In this document: positions 20,561 through 33,589 of the stretch, piece after piece
Layout of the letters: every line of letters begins with the position of its first letter
Numbering within the stretch: position 1 is the first letter of the stretch
Source of the DNA: Prorocentrum cordatum
Lineage: Eukaryota > Sar > Dinophyceae > Prorocentrales > Prorocentraceae
Length of the DNA: 64,000 bases
Reading direction: 5' to 3'
NCBI GenBank assembly: GCA_963575745.1
Contig: CAUYUJ010016285.1
Span: 204,551-268,550 of the forward strand
The notes under the pieces: generated by a model
What the model was told of the DNA's origin: nothing
Seen by the model: only the letters and a program-made list of their open reading frames with translations
Databases searched by the model: none
Position numbers and translations under genes: made by a program

Positions 20561-21190
20561 TGGGTCTGAGGTCTCTTGGATGTTAGATGAGATCTCGTCG
20601 AGGCCTCTCGGGGGCCTGCTGGAGGCAGTTTTGCTGCTTCGGCGATGCTGTTTTGGGGGCCCCGTGGGGGCCTCTTGGGGGCCTCTTGGTGGCCTCTTGG
20701 GGCCTCTTTGGTGCCTCTGGGGGCGGAAGGCTCGGATTTTCAGTTCGTGTTCCCCCCTCTGGGGCCCCTCTCTGGGCCGTTTTGGGGACCTTTCGGCCCG
20801 TCTTGGGGCCCCTCTTGGACTGGCTTGGGGTCCTCTTGGGGGCCTCTTGGGGTCTCTGGGGCCGTCTTGGGGCGGTCTGGGGGGCCTTTGGAGGGCATCT
20901 TGGAGCGTCGGAAGCTCGACACGTGGATAACCTCAAAAACATAGAAGCATGTCAGGACAAGGAATGATCTTGACCTCCCGGGGCCCTCTTGGGAAAGCTC
21001 TCGGAGGCCTCTTGGGACGTCTCGGATACTCTCTCGGCCGACAGGAGGCTTGCTGGGGCGCCTTGGACCGATTGTTCAGCAATCGGGGGCCCTCTTGGGA
21101 CCGTCTCGGGGCCCTCTTGGGACCGCCTCGGCCCGTCTTGGGGCCCTGCAGCGTCGTGCGACAAGCCGCGACGGGGCCCATGGGGGCACG
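20561..21190. repeat. GGGGCCTCTTGG minisatellite, diverged block
   Basis: Continuation of the same minisatellite with one more AT-richer punctuation segment near 20930-20970 (CTCAAAAACATAGAAGC). It fades out by about 21190. The next 100 bp hold no gene. Confidence 0.75.
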
Positions 21191-21294
21191 TCGGGAGCCT
21201 GGAAGATTGGCGAGGTGGGGATTCCGGCCCCCTGGGAAGAAGCCTCCGGATGGAGGATTGAGGCTTACAGTCAACCATGATAGTAGGGATGGGG

Positions 21295-21465
21295 CAACTT
21301 TCCCCCTCGGTATTCGGCATCCTTCGGTATTCGGCTACCCTTGCATCCTTGCCCCTTCGGTATTCGTCATCCTTCGGCATTCTGCTGCGCTCCGCACGGA
21401 AAACGTCAACTTGGCGTTCCAAGGCCCTTGCATCCTTACCGCGCATCCTTACTATCCTGGTCGAG
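21295..21465. repeat. Short tandem repeat CTTCGGTATTCGGCATC
   Basis: About eight degenerate units of 9-18 bp built from TTCGGTATTCGG and GCATCCTT. Confidence 0.8.
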
Positions 21466-22734
21466 TGTAAGGGATTCGTCCAAGGACCTGCCGACTCCAG
21501 CTCGTGCCTCGAGGGCGCGGGGAGGGCCCTCCTCCTGCTGCAGCGTGTGGTCCATTCGCCGGGCGCCCCGGCTTGATCAAGCTGGCCGCTCCACGCGGAG
21601 CTCGCTTGATCGGCCAGCCTCTCCCTCTCCTCCTCCTCCCGTCCCCCTCCCTTCGGGTGTTGCTAGAGAAGTGCCCCTGGCCCAAGGTGCCCCCAGCTTT
21701 TCGCTCCATTTTGGAGCCCCTGGGGCCCTCTGGGCCTCGTGAGGGGTGCCCTGGAGGCCGCCTGTGCCACCCCGAGAATCCCGGGGGCACCTTGGGTCAG
21801 GGGTACTTCTGGCAGCACCCCCTCCCTGCTCCAGTCGCTCTCTCTCTCTCTCTCTCTCTCTCTCCCGCTCTCGCCCAGCTTCGAGTTGCGGGTGCTTTGC
21901 GTCTCGAGCTGGCGGTCGCTCCACCCGCTCCTGGCGGCCGGCTCGAGCCGGCGGTCCTCGCGCCGAGCCCGGCGCCCGTGCCGTGCTGTCTTGCCGGCAT
22001 CGCCGACCCGGCCGTCCGGGTGGTCGTGGCGGTTCCTCTCGTAGATTCGGCAGCCCCTGGTCCGCCCTGCAAAGGAGTGTTACCTCTTGAGTCCGACGCG
22101 GCTCTGACGCGCAGAGTCGACCCGGAAGCGTTCCGCGGCGGCTCAGTTTTCCCCAGGGTGTCGGATGGAGCCGCCTCAGAGTCCTGAGTGTCGTTGTGAT
22201 GCCAGTGCCGGTGCAGCAAGTTGTGCACATGGCTTCTCTCAGTCCACCAGCTGACGGTTTTTCGTCTTTTGACAGGGCCTAATGGTCTCAGCAGCTGCTG
22301 CTCCTTGCTCCCGCAGGAAAAACGCTTCATGCGTCCATCATGATGCCAGCCCTTCAAGGGGAAACTGCATGAAAAGGGAGGGCCGGTGGTCCCTCGTCCA
22401 GATGTCCCGCCCAAGGAGTTCGAGCGCGCAACTTCTATCCCGAGGCACTTCGGCTTTCTGGGACACGTATCGAGCGGGAGAGTTATTACGGCAGGGAGGT
22501 GCCGAGCGTGAGGTTTGTTGCTCTGCGGTGGCCGGTACATTCGGCGCGGACGCGTGAGCGCCACGCCCTCAACAAGGAGCCAGGAGAAGTGGGGTGGGAG
22601 CGCTGGTATTGTGGGAGGGCCCCAGTTTTCGGCGGCTCGCAGGGGCGCCACTCCTTAGCAATAGGCGATGGGGTGTCGAGCTGGAGCGTTGAAGTCTGAT
22701 TTCTACACGCATTTGTTTGTTGAATCCCCCTGCC
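21466..22734. other. Mostly non-repetitive sequence, no recognised gene
   Basis: Overlapping GC-driven frames exist on both strands, but none has a recognisable domain. A pair of inverted 27-bp segments (21667-21693 and 21783-21809, sharing CCCAAGGTGCCCCC) could form a stem with a ~90-nt loop. A (CT)n run lies at 21838-21864. Confidence 0.45.
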
Positions 22735-23444
22735 CAGTGCGCTTCGTGGCCCTGAGGGTGCGAACCCAATCTAGCTTACAAGGGGTCGTGGCCCTCGGAG
22801 CGCGAGTCCAGCGTGCTGCGCGAGGAGTCACGGCCTCGGGCGCGCGGCCGCAGCGTGATTCACGAGCTTCAGGTCCAGCGCTTGACTTTTAGGAACCGGC
22901 GGGGGGGCCCAAACGCGCGCCCCGAACGCAGATCCCAGTACTTTTAAAAAGTAGTGGTCTCTGCTCCGGTGATGGGGGGGGTGCCCTTTTGGGGTAACCT
23001 CCGCGCCGTGTTTCGTGACCCCGGGAGCGCGGACGCAACCTAGTTTGTGAGGGATCGTGGCCTTTAGGAGCGCGGAAGCAGCACCATTCACGGGGGAACG
23101 TGGCCTTGGGAGCGCGAACGCGGCATCATGTACGAGGGATCGTGGCCCTCGGAGCGCGAACCCAGTGTAATTTGCGCTGGATCGTGGCCCCGCGAGCGCG
23201 AACCCAACGTGTCTTATTATGGATCGTGGCTCTGGGACCGCGAGCCCAGCTTCATCTAGGCTGGATATCGCGGCCCTGGGGGCGCGGGCACGTGGCCCTG
23301 GGAGCGCAGATGCACAGCGCAGCTCCTGAGACATCGCGGCCCTCGTGGCGCGGACGCAGCGCAATTTGCGCGGGGCCGTGTGGCCCTGGGAGCGTGCACC
23401 CCGCATCATTTACGAAGTTTCGTGGTCCTGGGAGCACGACTCCA
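22735..23444. repeat. GGATCGTGGCCCTGGGAGCG satellite, array before LINE-1
   Basis: Units of ~40-45 bp with consensus near GGATCGTGGCCCTGGGAGCG, CGGACGCAGC, GTAATTTACGAG. At 22880-22985 there is a non-satellite spacer (GGAACCGGCGGGGGGG ... GGTAACCTCCGCGCCGTG) whose homologue is at about 36565-36690 in another array of the same family. Confidence 0.9.
23432..23444 (+). repeat. 13-bp target-site duplication, 5' side of LINE-1
   Basis: GAGCACGACTCCA occurs here and again at 32774-32786. Joining the outer flanks through one copy recreates a normal satellite unit, as expected for an insertion into the satellite. Confidence 0.85.
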
Positions 23445-23446
23445 GA

Positions 23447-23468
23447 CCCGTAGCCGTTCTGGCTCCAG
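23447..23468 (+). other. Spliced-leader-like 5' terminus of LINE-1
   Basis: CCGTAGCC, then GTTCT for ATTTT, then GGCTC and CAG for AAG: 18 of 21 positions agree with the dinoflagellate SL. It starts two or three bases after the target duplication (GA or GAC as untemplated bases). Its exact placement at the insertion edge supports a trans-spliced RNA as the template for reverse transcription. Confidence 0.75.
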
Positions 23469-23658
23469 GTTTGGGCTGTCCCCGGCCGTGAAACGAATGC
23501 CGCTAGTCCGCGGTTTGCTTCCGAGTTTACGCTCGGCCTGTCTGCCTAGGCTGCGAGTTTCTTTCCGAGTCCGTTCGGGCTCGCACTTCCGACGGTTTCA
23601 CACTGTGTCGATGGGATTGCACAATGGTGGCAGCAGAGACGACCGACGCCAGAGGTGA

Positions 23659-24420
23659 ATGTGCAGGTGTTGTGTCCACAAGCCTTCTGGCTTGCCGTGG
23701 ATCAATGGGGCTGAGAAGTTGGAGTGCGCCAGGTGCAAGACGTGCAAGGCTGCAGCGCTCAAGGGAAACGTGCAGCAAAAGGCGCCGTCGATCTCTGCGA
23801 AGCAGCAGAACGGGGGCGCGTCGAGTCAGGCTACGGAGGTGGAGATGATCACCAAGCGAATGGAATCGCGCACGCAGCAAATGCAGGCTGCATCCGACAC
23901 GGAGCGCGAGGCCTGGAAGCGCAGCTCTGCCCAGGCCAAGCAGGCCAGGGCAACGGAGGTCGTTGATGAAGGCTGCTCCCAAGCGGGGGCGAAGAAGCAG
24001 AGGCTCGCTGAGATCGACCGCGTTCTCGAGTGCACCAAGGATGATGCTTCGGAGAGTGCCCAGGCCTATCGTGCGGCGTTGCAGAAGGAGCACGCTGGCA
24101 TCCTTGCGGAACTGCGCGGTGCGCAGCCAGTTTCGGCGCAGCTCAATGGCCTCAACGAGAAGCTGGGGCGGGCCGAGGCGCGCATCGAGAAGGCCGAGGC
24201 TGCGGTCGCGGCCAAGACGAAGCAGATCGCGGCGTTCAGGCCGAGATCGGTAATGATAATATGCAGCTCGACCAGCATCGCAAGGATGTGCTCGAGGTGG
24301 AGCAGACCATGCGGGAGGTGGGGTCTATCAGTGCCAACCCGCCTTCGAAAAAGGACGGGGGGCAGCGCGCAACTGTACGATGCGGAGATCGCCCTCGCGG
24401 ACTTGGAGGAGATCGTGTGA
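23659..24420 (+). pseudogene. LINE-1 ORF1-like protein (Cys-rich N-terminus plus coiled coil)
   Basis: ATG at 23659 opens a 253-codon frame. The start has a zinc-binding-like cluster (CRCCVHKPSGLPW, CARCKTC). It is followed by a charged helical region rich in A, E, Q and K that suits a coiled coil (about residues 50-190). After ITAFRPRS-like sequence near residue 192 the composition changes, indicating a frameshift; the natural continuation is near 24261-24420 in another frame (QHRKDVLEVEQTMREV). ORF1 proteins of this type bind RNA in the element's ribonucleoprotein particle; that role is inferred from position and composition. Confidence 0.6.
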
Positions 24421-24929
24421 GTTGCAAGAGGTGGCGAGCTGGTCGAGTCCTTGCCAAAGGTGCCCCATGGCAGGCCCACCGAGATGGTGGCGAAGAAGGC
24501 CCGCATTGCAGAGCCTGAAGGGAGCGAAGCAGACGCAGCTGCAGCCCCGCCAGACAGACCCGAGGCCACCAAGCCGCTGGAGGCTGTCAAGGATTTCATC
24601 CTGGCGGCTGGCCACAAGGTCCCCGAGGCTGAAGACAAAGCGCGACTCCTGGCCAAGCAGATCAGGCAAGGTATCAGGGCCCTTTCTCGGTTCTAAGGGT
24701 TGGATGTCCTTGCGGGCTGTGTTGGCATCGATCCAGATCATGACGATGGTGTCTGTTGCGTCTGCAGGTGGCGTTGCCGGAGAAGAGGTCGCGTTGCGTG
24801 CTGGTGCGGTTCCTTTTCCCCCGAGAACGATGCTGGATGAGGGCGAGGTCGACCCGGTCGTGCTCCTGGACTGGGGGGCGGGCGACGAACTAGGAGCGGA
24901 TCTTGTTTCGAGCCGCGATGCAGCATTGG

Positions 24930-25285
24930 TGTCCCCGGATGGCCAGGGGTGTGTCTCCCCTGGGCTGGGGGCAGCGGCAGGTCGGACGGCTCGGGCGCCT
25001 GCCTCCCCAGATGGCCGGGGGCGCTCTTCCCCTGGGCTGGGGGTTGCTGCTGGTCGTATGGCGATGTCGGCTACCTCCCCCGATTGCCAGGGATGCGTGT
25101 CCCTTGGGCTGGGGACAGCGGCGCGTCGGAGGGCGATTCCGGCTACTTCCTCAGATGGCCAGGGATGTCCCCCCCTGGGCTGAGGACATCGTCACGGCTG
25201 TTGGTGACGTCGTCTACCTCCCCAGATGGCCAGGGACGTGCCTCCCCTGGGCTGGGGACATCGGCAAGTCAGAGTGCGTCCTCGT
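24930..25285 (+). repeat. 72-bp tandem repeat inside LINE-1
   Basis: Five units of almost exactly 72 bp (24 codons) with the core CCAGATGGCCAGGG and CCCCTGGGCTGGGG. Units 1-4 stay open and give SPDGQGCVSPGLGTAAGR-like repeats in the frame ending at 25183. This may be a length-variable linker between ORF1 and the endonuclease, or a secondary expansion. A G-run of about 22 bases follows at about 25731-25750. The stretch 25290-26000 has no recognised domain. Confidence 0.8.
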
Positions 25286-26004
25286 CTGCTGTTAGAGCGC
25301 AAAGCCCAGGTGTGCCATCGCGGCTACGAGGCTCCGTGCGACGGGCGTTTGGACGCCAAGACCTGGTGTGCCATCGCAGCTACCAGGCAATGGGTCGCCA
25401 CGTGGGCCAGGGTGCCTAGCAGCTGCTCGTGCGCCTGGCGAGGCGGTGGAGGACGCGGCAGATGCGGGGCTCGTGGGCCCTCCGAGTGCCGCGGGCGTCC
25501 GTTCGAGGGCTGCCGTCGGCGCTGCCGTCGGCAGCGCCGCGGGCCCCAGTTCAGGGGTTGCTGTCGGCGCGAGGAGCGGGAATCGCGTCGCTGCCTGCGC
25601 GGCAGCGTGGGCGGGATCCGACTGCCGCGGGTTGGGGGGTGGGGTGGTAGGGGAAGAGCTCGGCGAGTACCCTAAGGCCGCCCCCCCAGGTGTTGTCGCT
25701 GACTGCCGCGAGGGGCGGCGCGTTTGCCGGGGGGGGGGGGGGGGGGGGGGGTATGGGGGCAGCTCTCCGAGCGCCCCAGGGTTCCCCCCCCCGAGGACGG
25801 CACAGCCGCACGGCTGTTCCATGTGTGACTCGCCAGGTGCCGTTGCCCGCGACAGGAGGAGGCTCCGACATAGTGGGGCTCCACCTGCTGGCATGTTCAC
25901 GGGGTGCTTTGCCGCGGTCAACTCTACCTCTCATGGGCCCTTGTGATTGCATGGGTGGCATGCCTGGGCGCGCCACCGTTGCGGTGCAAGAGCACCGTGC
26001 CACG

Positions 26005-26790
26005 GAGGGCAAGCCTTGACCGAGTGCAGTCCAGGCTCCGCGACGTTGGATATCATGGCATCTGGGCGCCTGTTGCCCCCCCAGCAATGGGTCAGGCACG
26101 TCCGCGGGGGTCGCGGTGCTCGCTAAGAACCGTATTTCGCTCGCGTGGCCGCCAGCCACAGCATCGCCAGTGCTCCAAGAGGGGAGGCTGGTGGCTGCTC
26201 GCGCGCACTGGGGGGTGAAGAGGGGCATTGTGTTCATCTCAGCCGACCCTCGGCCTAGCGATTGGCGCAGCGCGGCGGGCGAGGAGACGCTGAGCACGTT
26301 GCTGCAGTATGTTCATGTGCTCAACTGCCTGTGCATGTATTGTGTCGTGTTGGGAGGTTTCAACATGGTGGTCGATGAGCTGGGCTGCAACTGGATCCAT
26401 GCGTTGGGTGGCGTCGCGATGGCGACCGCAGCCGCCGCGCGCCGTCAGGGTGAGAGAGGGTCGGTGATCGACTGCGCTCTGGTGGCGGCCAATCTGTTTA
26501 CCAAAGTCAGGCGACCCGTAGTGGGCGAGGCAGCGCTTACTTCGCCACGCAGGCCAGTGCTCTATCAGCTGCAGGTGGTGGACGTTCCCATGTGGTGCAG
26601 GGTACCCGACGAGCTGGCCCCGATCGCAGCGAATCCGCCTGTCGATTGCGCTGGGCCCCCCAGAGACAGGGAGAGAGTGGTGCACCTCATCGACGCTGCC
26701 TCGACTCAGGCGGGCCCCCGGGTAGACGGGGGTGCGGTGCTGCTGGAGGTGGGGTATGAGCTGCTCGACCGATGGGGCGTGACTGACAGA
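26005..26790 (+). pseudogene. LINE-1 apurinic-type endonuclease domain
   Basis: The frame around 26116-26916 shows the exo-endo-phosphatase order: GVAVLAKNRI, then EGRLVAARAHWGVKRGIVF, then VLGGFNMVVDEL (family G-D-F/W-N; here the Asp is lost), then GSVIDCALV (family S-x-IDY), then TSPRRPVLY (family S-D-H; His replaced by Arg). The enzyme nicks the target DNA to prime reverse transcription. Loss of the Asp and His positions predicts a dead enzyme. The N-terminal part sits in another frame near 26005-26100. Confidence 0.75.
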
Positions 26791-27066
26791 GATCGGGCGA
26801 AACGTAGCGGCCGGGGAGGAGCTAGCTGTACCGAGTGGGTGGTTCGCAAGTGGAAGCCGCCGCGCAAAAAGGTTGCAGCCGAGCAAGCGGGCGCGTGCGT
26901 GGGGCGCGGCGGCTAAGTGAGCGGAGCACCTCGGCGCCGCGCGCTCGCTCATGGCCATTGAGATCCAGAGGCTGCAGGCTGCCAGTGCGATGTGCGCCCC
27001 AAGCGACCACCAGTTTGACGACATTCTGGGCTTCTTCATGGAAGTATTGGCTTTCACGGGCGGCTT

Positions 27067-28425
27067 GTGGGCAATGCTGTAGTGCTCAAGACGTTATCTG
27101 AATGGGTTGGCGCCTTCTTCCGTCGTGGGTTCAAGGTGTTCACGGCGGGCGACTTCCAGGCCACGGTTGAGGCCGTCCTAAAAGAAGCGCAGCACCAACT
27201 ACGACACTATCCATATGCCAGGAACGCAAAATTCAAGGAATGGGCGCATCAAGCGTATATCAGAGGCGGATCGGGGCAAGCCCATCGGGACACCAAGGTC
27301 GCAGGATTGCAGGAGGTGATAGGTGCAGCTGTATGCCGAGAAGCCCATGCACTAGCCGAGCGAGAGCTGTCCAGATGGAATGGGGTGTGGATCTGCCATG
27401 GCTTTGAGCCGCTCGAGGTGCCAGGGGGTGCTCAGAGGTGGGGGCCGCTGCCTCCGCTGGCTGGGCCTCAGCTGCGCCGTGTCTGCGCCGCGTTCTCGAA
27501 GAGTGCGGCCGCAGGTCCGTCACGGATTGCGCTGGGGGCGTTGCAGCAGCTGTCTGATGAGGGTCTGGACGCGCTGGCAGCTCTTTACAATCGTTGCGAG
27601 GTGCTACTGAGGTGGCCTGACGAGCGTATCGTCAACGAGCTGGTGCGGCTGCCGAAGGCAGAAAGCGGGCATCGGCCCATCGCGCTGGTGCAGACGCTGG
27701 TGCGGCTGTGGGCCAAGGTGAGGTCACCTATATCAAAGGCGTAGCTCAGAGGCGCAGACATACCTGACATTCGGGGCTGCGGTGGCCCTGGCATGTCCTC
27801 CAGCCATGCTGCTTTTTCCCACAAGCTGGAGTCGGAAGTGGCGCAGTTGCTTGGAGAGAAGGCGGTCACCGCGGTCCTTGATGCATGCAAATGCTTCGAG
27901 TGCTTGGATCGTCGCGCCTTGCTATCCGAGGGCCGTGCATGTGGGTGCCCGACGAGATTGCGATGGATGTTGCTGCAGTGCCACCGGCAGCCGAGAGTGG
28001 CCAAATCATTTGATTCCTGGTTGACGCAGTTTGCCGCGACTCAAGGGATGCTGGCGGGCTGCTCGCACTCCACGATGATGCTGACGCTACTGGCTTGCCG
28101 CATCGCGAGACGGTTGCGTGCCCTGCGCGTGGCGCCGAGGGCTCTCGTTGATGACCTGGCGCTGCAGTGGGCGGGCGTGGGCACGACCATGGTGTTTCAG
28201 TTCTTTCTTGCAGTCGAGGCTTTCATCCTGCAGGCAGGGCAGCTTGGCCTGACCCTGCAGATGGACAGGCCCAGCGAAGTGGCAGCCTGCCCGCAGGCCG
28301 CGCGCGTGGCGCGCAGGTCTGCGGCCGCCATCGGTCCAGTAAGTCCTGTACCAGGGATCTTAGCCATGAGCTGCGCGGCGCTGATCAAAGGCGCCGCCGG
28401 GCTCGAGCCAGGATGCGCAAGTTGA
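27067..28425 (+). pseudogene. LINE-1 reverse transcriptase domain (frameshifted)
   Basis: Two frames carry it. The first (to 27744) has FSKSAAAGPSRIALGAL (fingers), then ELVRLPKAESGHRPIALVQTLVRLWAKVR, the LINE block with R-P-I-A-L. A stop at 27742-27744 and a frame change separate it from 27793 onward, with SHKLESEVAQLL, FECLDRRALL (palm Asp), GMLAGCSHS and RALVDDLALQW, the catalytic V-D-D motif. It makes cDNA from the element RNA at the nicked target. The catalytic Asp pair is still present although the frame is broken. Confidence 0.8.
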
Positions 28426-29100
28426 AGGAACGAGTTGTTCGAGCGAAGGCGTTCCGAAGTGCTGTTTGGAGCAAGGCGTCTGTCATTTGGCATTCGGGGT
28501 TGTTGAGTTCGGCCAGCCATTTCGCCGCGGATAGCGGGGCCCCAGACAAAGTCCTCAGGACGTTGCGTCGCGCCGCTGGGGCTCTCGCGAGGGCTGCGGC
28601 AGGCTCCTCTGGGCCCACTGCGTACTTGGTGGCCCAGAGAGACCCTTGGTATGGCCAGATTTTTGATGCCACTTTGTGCCCAGCCATAACATACTCCCAA
28701 GCCATCTGGGATGCGACTGTATCTCTTGGCAGGTTGGAGCGGGCCTGCAGGGCCCTCGCTCTAAACTGTGACAGGTGCCGCGCTGGTTGGGCCCGCGCTA
28801 GCGGCCCGATGGCGGTGGTCTGGGTCTCTCTTCGGCGCGTTGACTGGGCTGTGAGATCATCAGTGCTCCTTGTCGATGGCTCAGGCGAGTGTTTTCCGTG
28901 CTTTTGGTGCCCCCCGCTTACGTGCGGGAGAGGCTCGGGGCCAGCATCGAGAGGTGGCAGGCCACGAGGCTCCTCGATCGCCACGCGAATCTGCCTCGGC
29001 ATGGGGTGGTCTGGACGCGGGCCGTGCGGTGCTGTGGCGGGGGTGGGGTGGGGTCAAGCTAGCCAGCTCGGGCGAGTCAAGCATGGCATGCCCATTCCCA
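28426..29100 (+). pseudogene. LINE-1 post-RT segment
   Basis: Continuation after reverse transcriptase in shifting frames: LKERVVRAKAFRSAVWSKA, then YGQIFDATLCPAITYSQAIW, then a segment with LLDRHANLPRHGVVW. It corresponds to the thumb/connection region of this LINE class. It ends where the satellite insertion begins. Confidence 0.6.
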
Positions 29101-29194
29101 CCCGCCCTCCCACAACATAAGAAACAGTGGTGGCACAACTGGGGGCTGCGTGGGCATTTCAGTGCGAGTGGGGGATACCCCAGGACACCGCATT

Positions 29195-30870
<1,676 letters not shown>

Positions 30871-30964
30871 TCGGCCGGAATACGAGGTAGGTGGGGGTAT
30901 ATAGTGATAAGGAACAAGGATGGGGTGGGGTGGGGTGGGGGGGTGGGGTGGGGGGGGGGGCGCC

Positions 30965-31948
30965 TCTGCGGCTGTCAAGCGTGCTGCCCACGCGGGTGCG
31001 TTGAGAGCTCTCTGGGCTGGTGGGATTTGGACTCAAACTTGTAAGGCTGAGCGTGCTTTGGTACGTTCGGTTGTGCGCGAGTTGTGCAACTTGGAGCCTG
31101 GGTCCTATTCCCACATGGTGTTTGAATGCCCAGGCCTGCGAGCTAGTCTAGATTACGGGGGTCGCGACAAACTTCCTGAGGAGCTGACCGGGATCCGCGA
31201 GTGCATGCGGACGCACGGCCCAAGTGCCCTGGGGCATGCCGAGGCCGAGCATGTAGGCATGTGTCTGGCGGTGCCTTTTGGGCCCGCCAAGCCGCCACCA
31301 CCCGTCCCTGACCCTCCTGCCCTGCTGTGCGGTGATTGGGAGTCGAGCTCGGGCTCCTGGGGGGTGGTGGCGTTCACGGACGGTTCTGGGCTCATGTCGA
31401 ATAACCTTGCCCTCACAAGGTGCGGGTGGTCGGTCGTGTTGCTGTCGGGGGAAGGGGTCCTTCTCCGTGCAGCCTTTGGAAGCCTGTCTGGGTTCTTGCG
31501 ACAGGTTGTTGGGAACGCTGAGCATTGGGCCGCTTTCAGGGCCAGACAGCTGTGCCCCTCCCTTAAGCTCATAGTGTTGGATTTGGCTTCACTGGTGGCC
31601 GAAGGTGCTGATTGGTCACCGTGTCTCGCGCGAGGCACGGCCAAACACGCTCTAGTCTGGAGTGGGGTGTTCGCGCTGATCGAGGGACAGCAGGTGCCCC
31701 CGCCGTCGTTTGAGTGGGTGCCCTCGGATCTTGAGTTCGAATATGCGCTCTTCAACCCGAGAGTGCCGTTCTTATGGGTCCTCGGCAACGCGTGGGCAGA
31801 TCACTTTGCAACGGTTTGTGCCTCTGAGATTGCCGTGTCGGAGGGTCTTGCGGGGGCGCGCGAGAGAGCGCTCAAAGAGGCGAAGCTTTTCTCGAGGTAT
31901 GCTTCTTGGGCAGTTGCCCGCAGGCGTACTTCCTCCGCGGCCCACTGA
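30965..31948 (+). pseudogene. LINE-1 Cys/His segment and RNase H domain
   Basis: One open frame. It begins GALRALWAGGIWTQTCKAER and has C, C, H and C residues in LCNLEPGSYSHMVFECPG. RNase H follows: VAFTDGSG (first Asp), RCGWSVVLL, NAEHWAAFRA (Glu), LIVLDLASLV (second Asp), FEWVPS and GNAWADHFAT (final Asp). RNase H removes the RNA strand after first-strand synthesis. All four acidic positions appear intact, so this is the best preserved part of the element, and its frame runs cleanly to a TGA at 31946-31948. Confidence 0.8.
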
Positions 31949-32730
31949 GCCCCCCAGCGCTGTCCAACCTGTCAGTGTCACGGGCCGCGGCCTTTGTTTG
32001 GGTACATTCCCAAAGTGAGGTCCGCTGCCGGTTTTGCAACGTGGTGGCACGCGCGAAGCACACCAATGATAACATGTTCAGCACGCGTGCAGGGGCGTGC
32101 GCGCCGTCGGAGTACCAGCGTGCTTCGGCTGGCAGTTATTTTAGCCAGCTCAGTGCTGGCGATGCGGTTGCTTGGGGGGCATCTGTTCTGTCGTCGGTTG
32201 GCATGGTCGCGATGCCCGACGGCTCCGACGTGGCGGTGTCACCGTTGCCCGCCCCGCCTGTGGCCTCCTCGTCCGCCCTGGACATCTTCCGCGCCATGGG
32301 GCAAGATTGTGTTCAGAACGGGCTGGCCTTTTGCTGCCAGCGCTGTGGTGCATATCAGGTGTGGGCGGGCGTCGCCAAGGATTGTCGAGCAGCTTGCACA
32401 GGGGTGCGGAAGGTCCCGGAGCTCCCTGGCGGGGGCGGCCACGCGCGTTCGGAGAACTCTGGCTGGCCGCCATCCTGTTTCCAATGTGGCCCTCTCAGAC
32501 GGGGGGGGGGGCCTTTTTTCCTTTGCTCCTGCCCGTCCCGCTTGGGCGCGGTGCGGGAGCGGCTTCAGCGGTCTCTCCCTTTCAAGGAGGGGGCGCAGCC
32601 AGGTTGGTGCCCCGCGTGGGTGCCACTGGTAGTGCTGTCTACTGCTGGCTGGAGTGCGTCCAGTGCGTTCCCGTGGTCAGAGCTCGCTCGGAGGAGCATT
32701 TCACTTCGGCGAGCGCGCTGTTGAAGTTTG
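31949..32730 (+). pseudogene. LINE-1 C-terminal Cys-rich tail
   Basis: Frame 31906-32724 overlaps the RNase H end by a shift. It contains a CRFC-type motif, then FCCQRCGAYQVW and a later CFQCG...CSCPSR, resembling zinc ribbons, with short Ala/Pro linkers. In comparable dinoflagellate elements a zinc-ribbon tail follows RNase H. Its function is not known to me. Confidence 0.55.
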
Positions 32731-32773
32731 CTCCTTGGTTGGCCCTCAGCCGAGCCTGCAACGGGTGCTAAAA

Positions 32774-32786
32774 GAGCACGACTCCA
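32774..32786 (+). repeat. 13-bp target-site duplication, 3' side of LINE-1
   Basis: Second copy of GAGCACGACTCCA, directly after the LINE 3' end and followed by ATGTAATTTGCGAGGG, the rest of the interrupted satellite unit. Confidence 0.85.
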
Positions 32787-32965
32787 ATGTAATTTGCGAG
32801 GGTTCGTTGTGTTTGGAGCGCAATGCGAAACTAGGGTGGCGTACATGGGATCGTGGCCGTGGGAACGCGGATGCGGCGCAATTCACGAGGGATCGCGGCC
32901 CTGAGAGCGCGGGCGCAGTTCGATTTATGAGTGATCGCGGCCCTGGGAGCGCGGCCCCGCCGTAG
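32787..32965. repeat. GGATCGTGGCCCTGGGAGCG satellite, continuation after LINE-1
   Basis: Resumes mid-unit exactly where the array at 22735-23444 stopped, so both are one array split by LINE-1. Confidence 0.9.
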
Positions 32966-33310
32966 AGCATTCGTTTCTGGGTCCGTCGCGTGTGGCCCCT
33001 TTCTGGGTCCGCGGGGTTTGGGGGAACGAGGGCTTGGGAGAGCGGGGGGAGTAGGGGGTCTGTCCTCTCCCCCCCTGCTCCTGTCTACCTTCTGCGTGCG
33101 TCCAGGGTACCTTCGCTGATTTTGACGCGCGTACCTTCATCGGACCTTCGGCGTACCTTCACTACCGCTTCTTATAAACAGCAATGCAGAAACCACGTAC
33201 CTTCAGCGTACATTCGGCGTACCTTCAAAGAGTGCGTCTGGCGTGCCGTCAGAGTACCTTCGGCATACCTGCGGTATACTTGTGTTAATTTCCAGGCGTC
33301 GAGCGTTATT
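32966..33310. repeat. Degenerate GTACCTTCGGC repeat with short unique flank
   Basis: From about 33105 to 33280 there are around ten loosely spaced copies of GCGTACCTTC / AGTACCTTCGGC. The first ~140 bp have no recognisable feature. Confidence 0.65.
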
Positions 33311-33530
33311 TGAGATGCATTTTGGCATTGTGAGCGCGAACCCAGGGTAATTCTTACGAGGGGTCGTGGCACTGGGAGCGCGGACGCTGCGTAATTTACG
33401 AAGGATCGTGTCCGTGGGGGAGCGGACGCAACATCACTGGCAGTGACAGTTGGAGTACGGGCCCAGCTGGATTTGCGATGGATTGTTGCCCAGGGAGCGC
33501 GGGCGCAGCGTAATTTTCGAGGGATGACGT
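33311..33530. repeat. GGATCGTGG satellite, further units
   Basis: Five diverged units of the family at 22735 (GGGAGCGCGG, GTAATTTACGA). Confidence 0.8.
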
Positions 33531-33589
33531 GACCCTTGACATCTCGACAAACAACGGGGCGCGGAGATCTTCGGGGGCTCCAAGTGATC

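Noticed and set aside
16687-20967. Many long Trp/Leu/Gly-rich open frames on both strands
   Set aside because: They come from the GGGCCGTCTTGGAGGCC minisatellite, whose unit lacks stops in several frames. The same residues recur wherever the repeat occurs, without domain structure.
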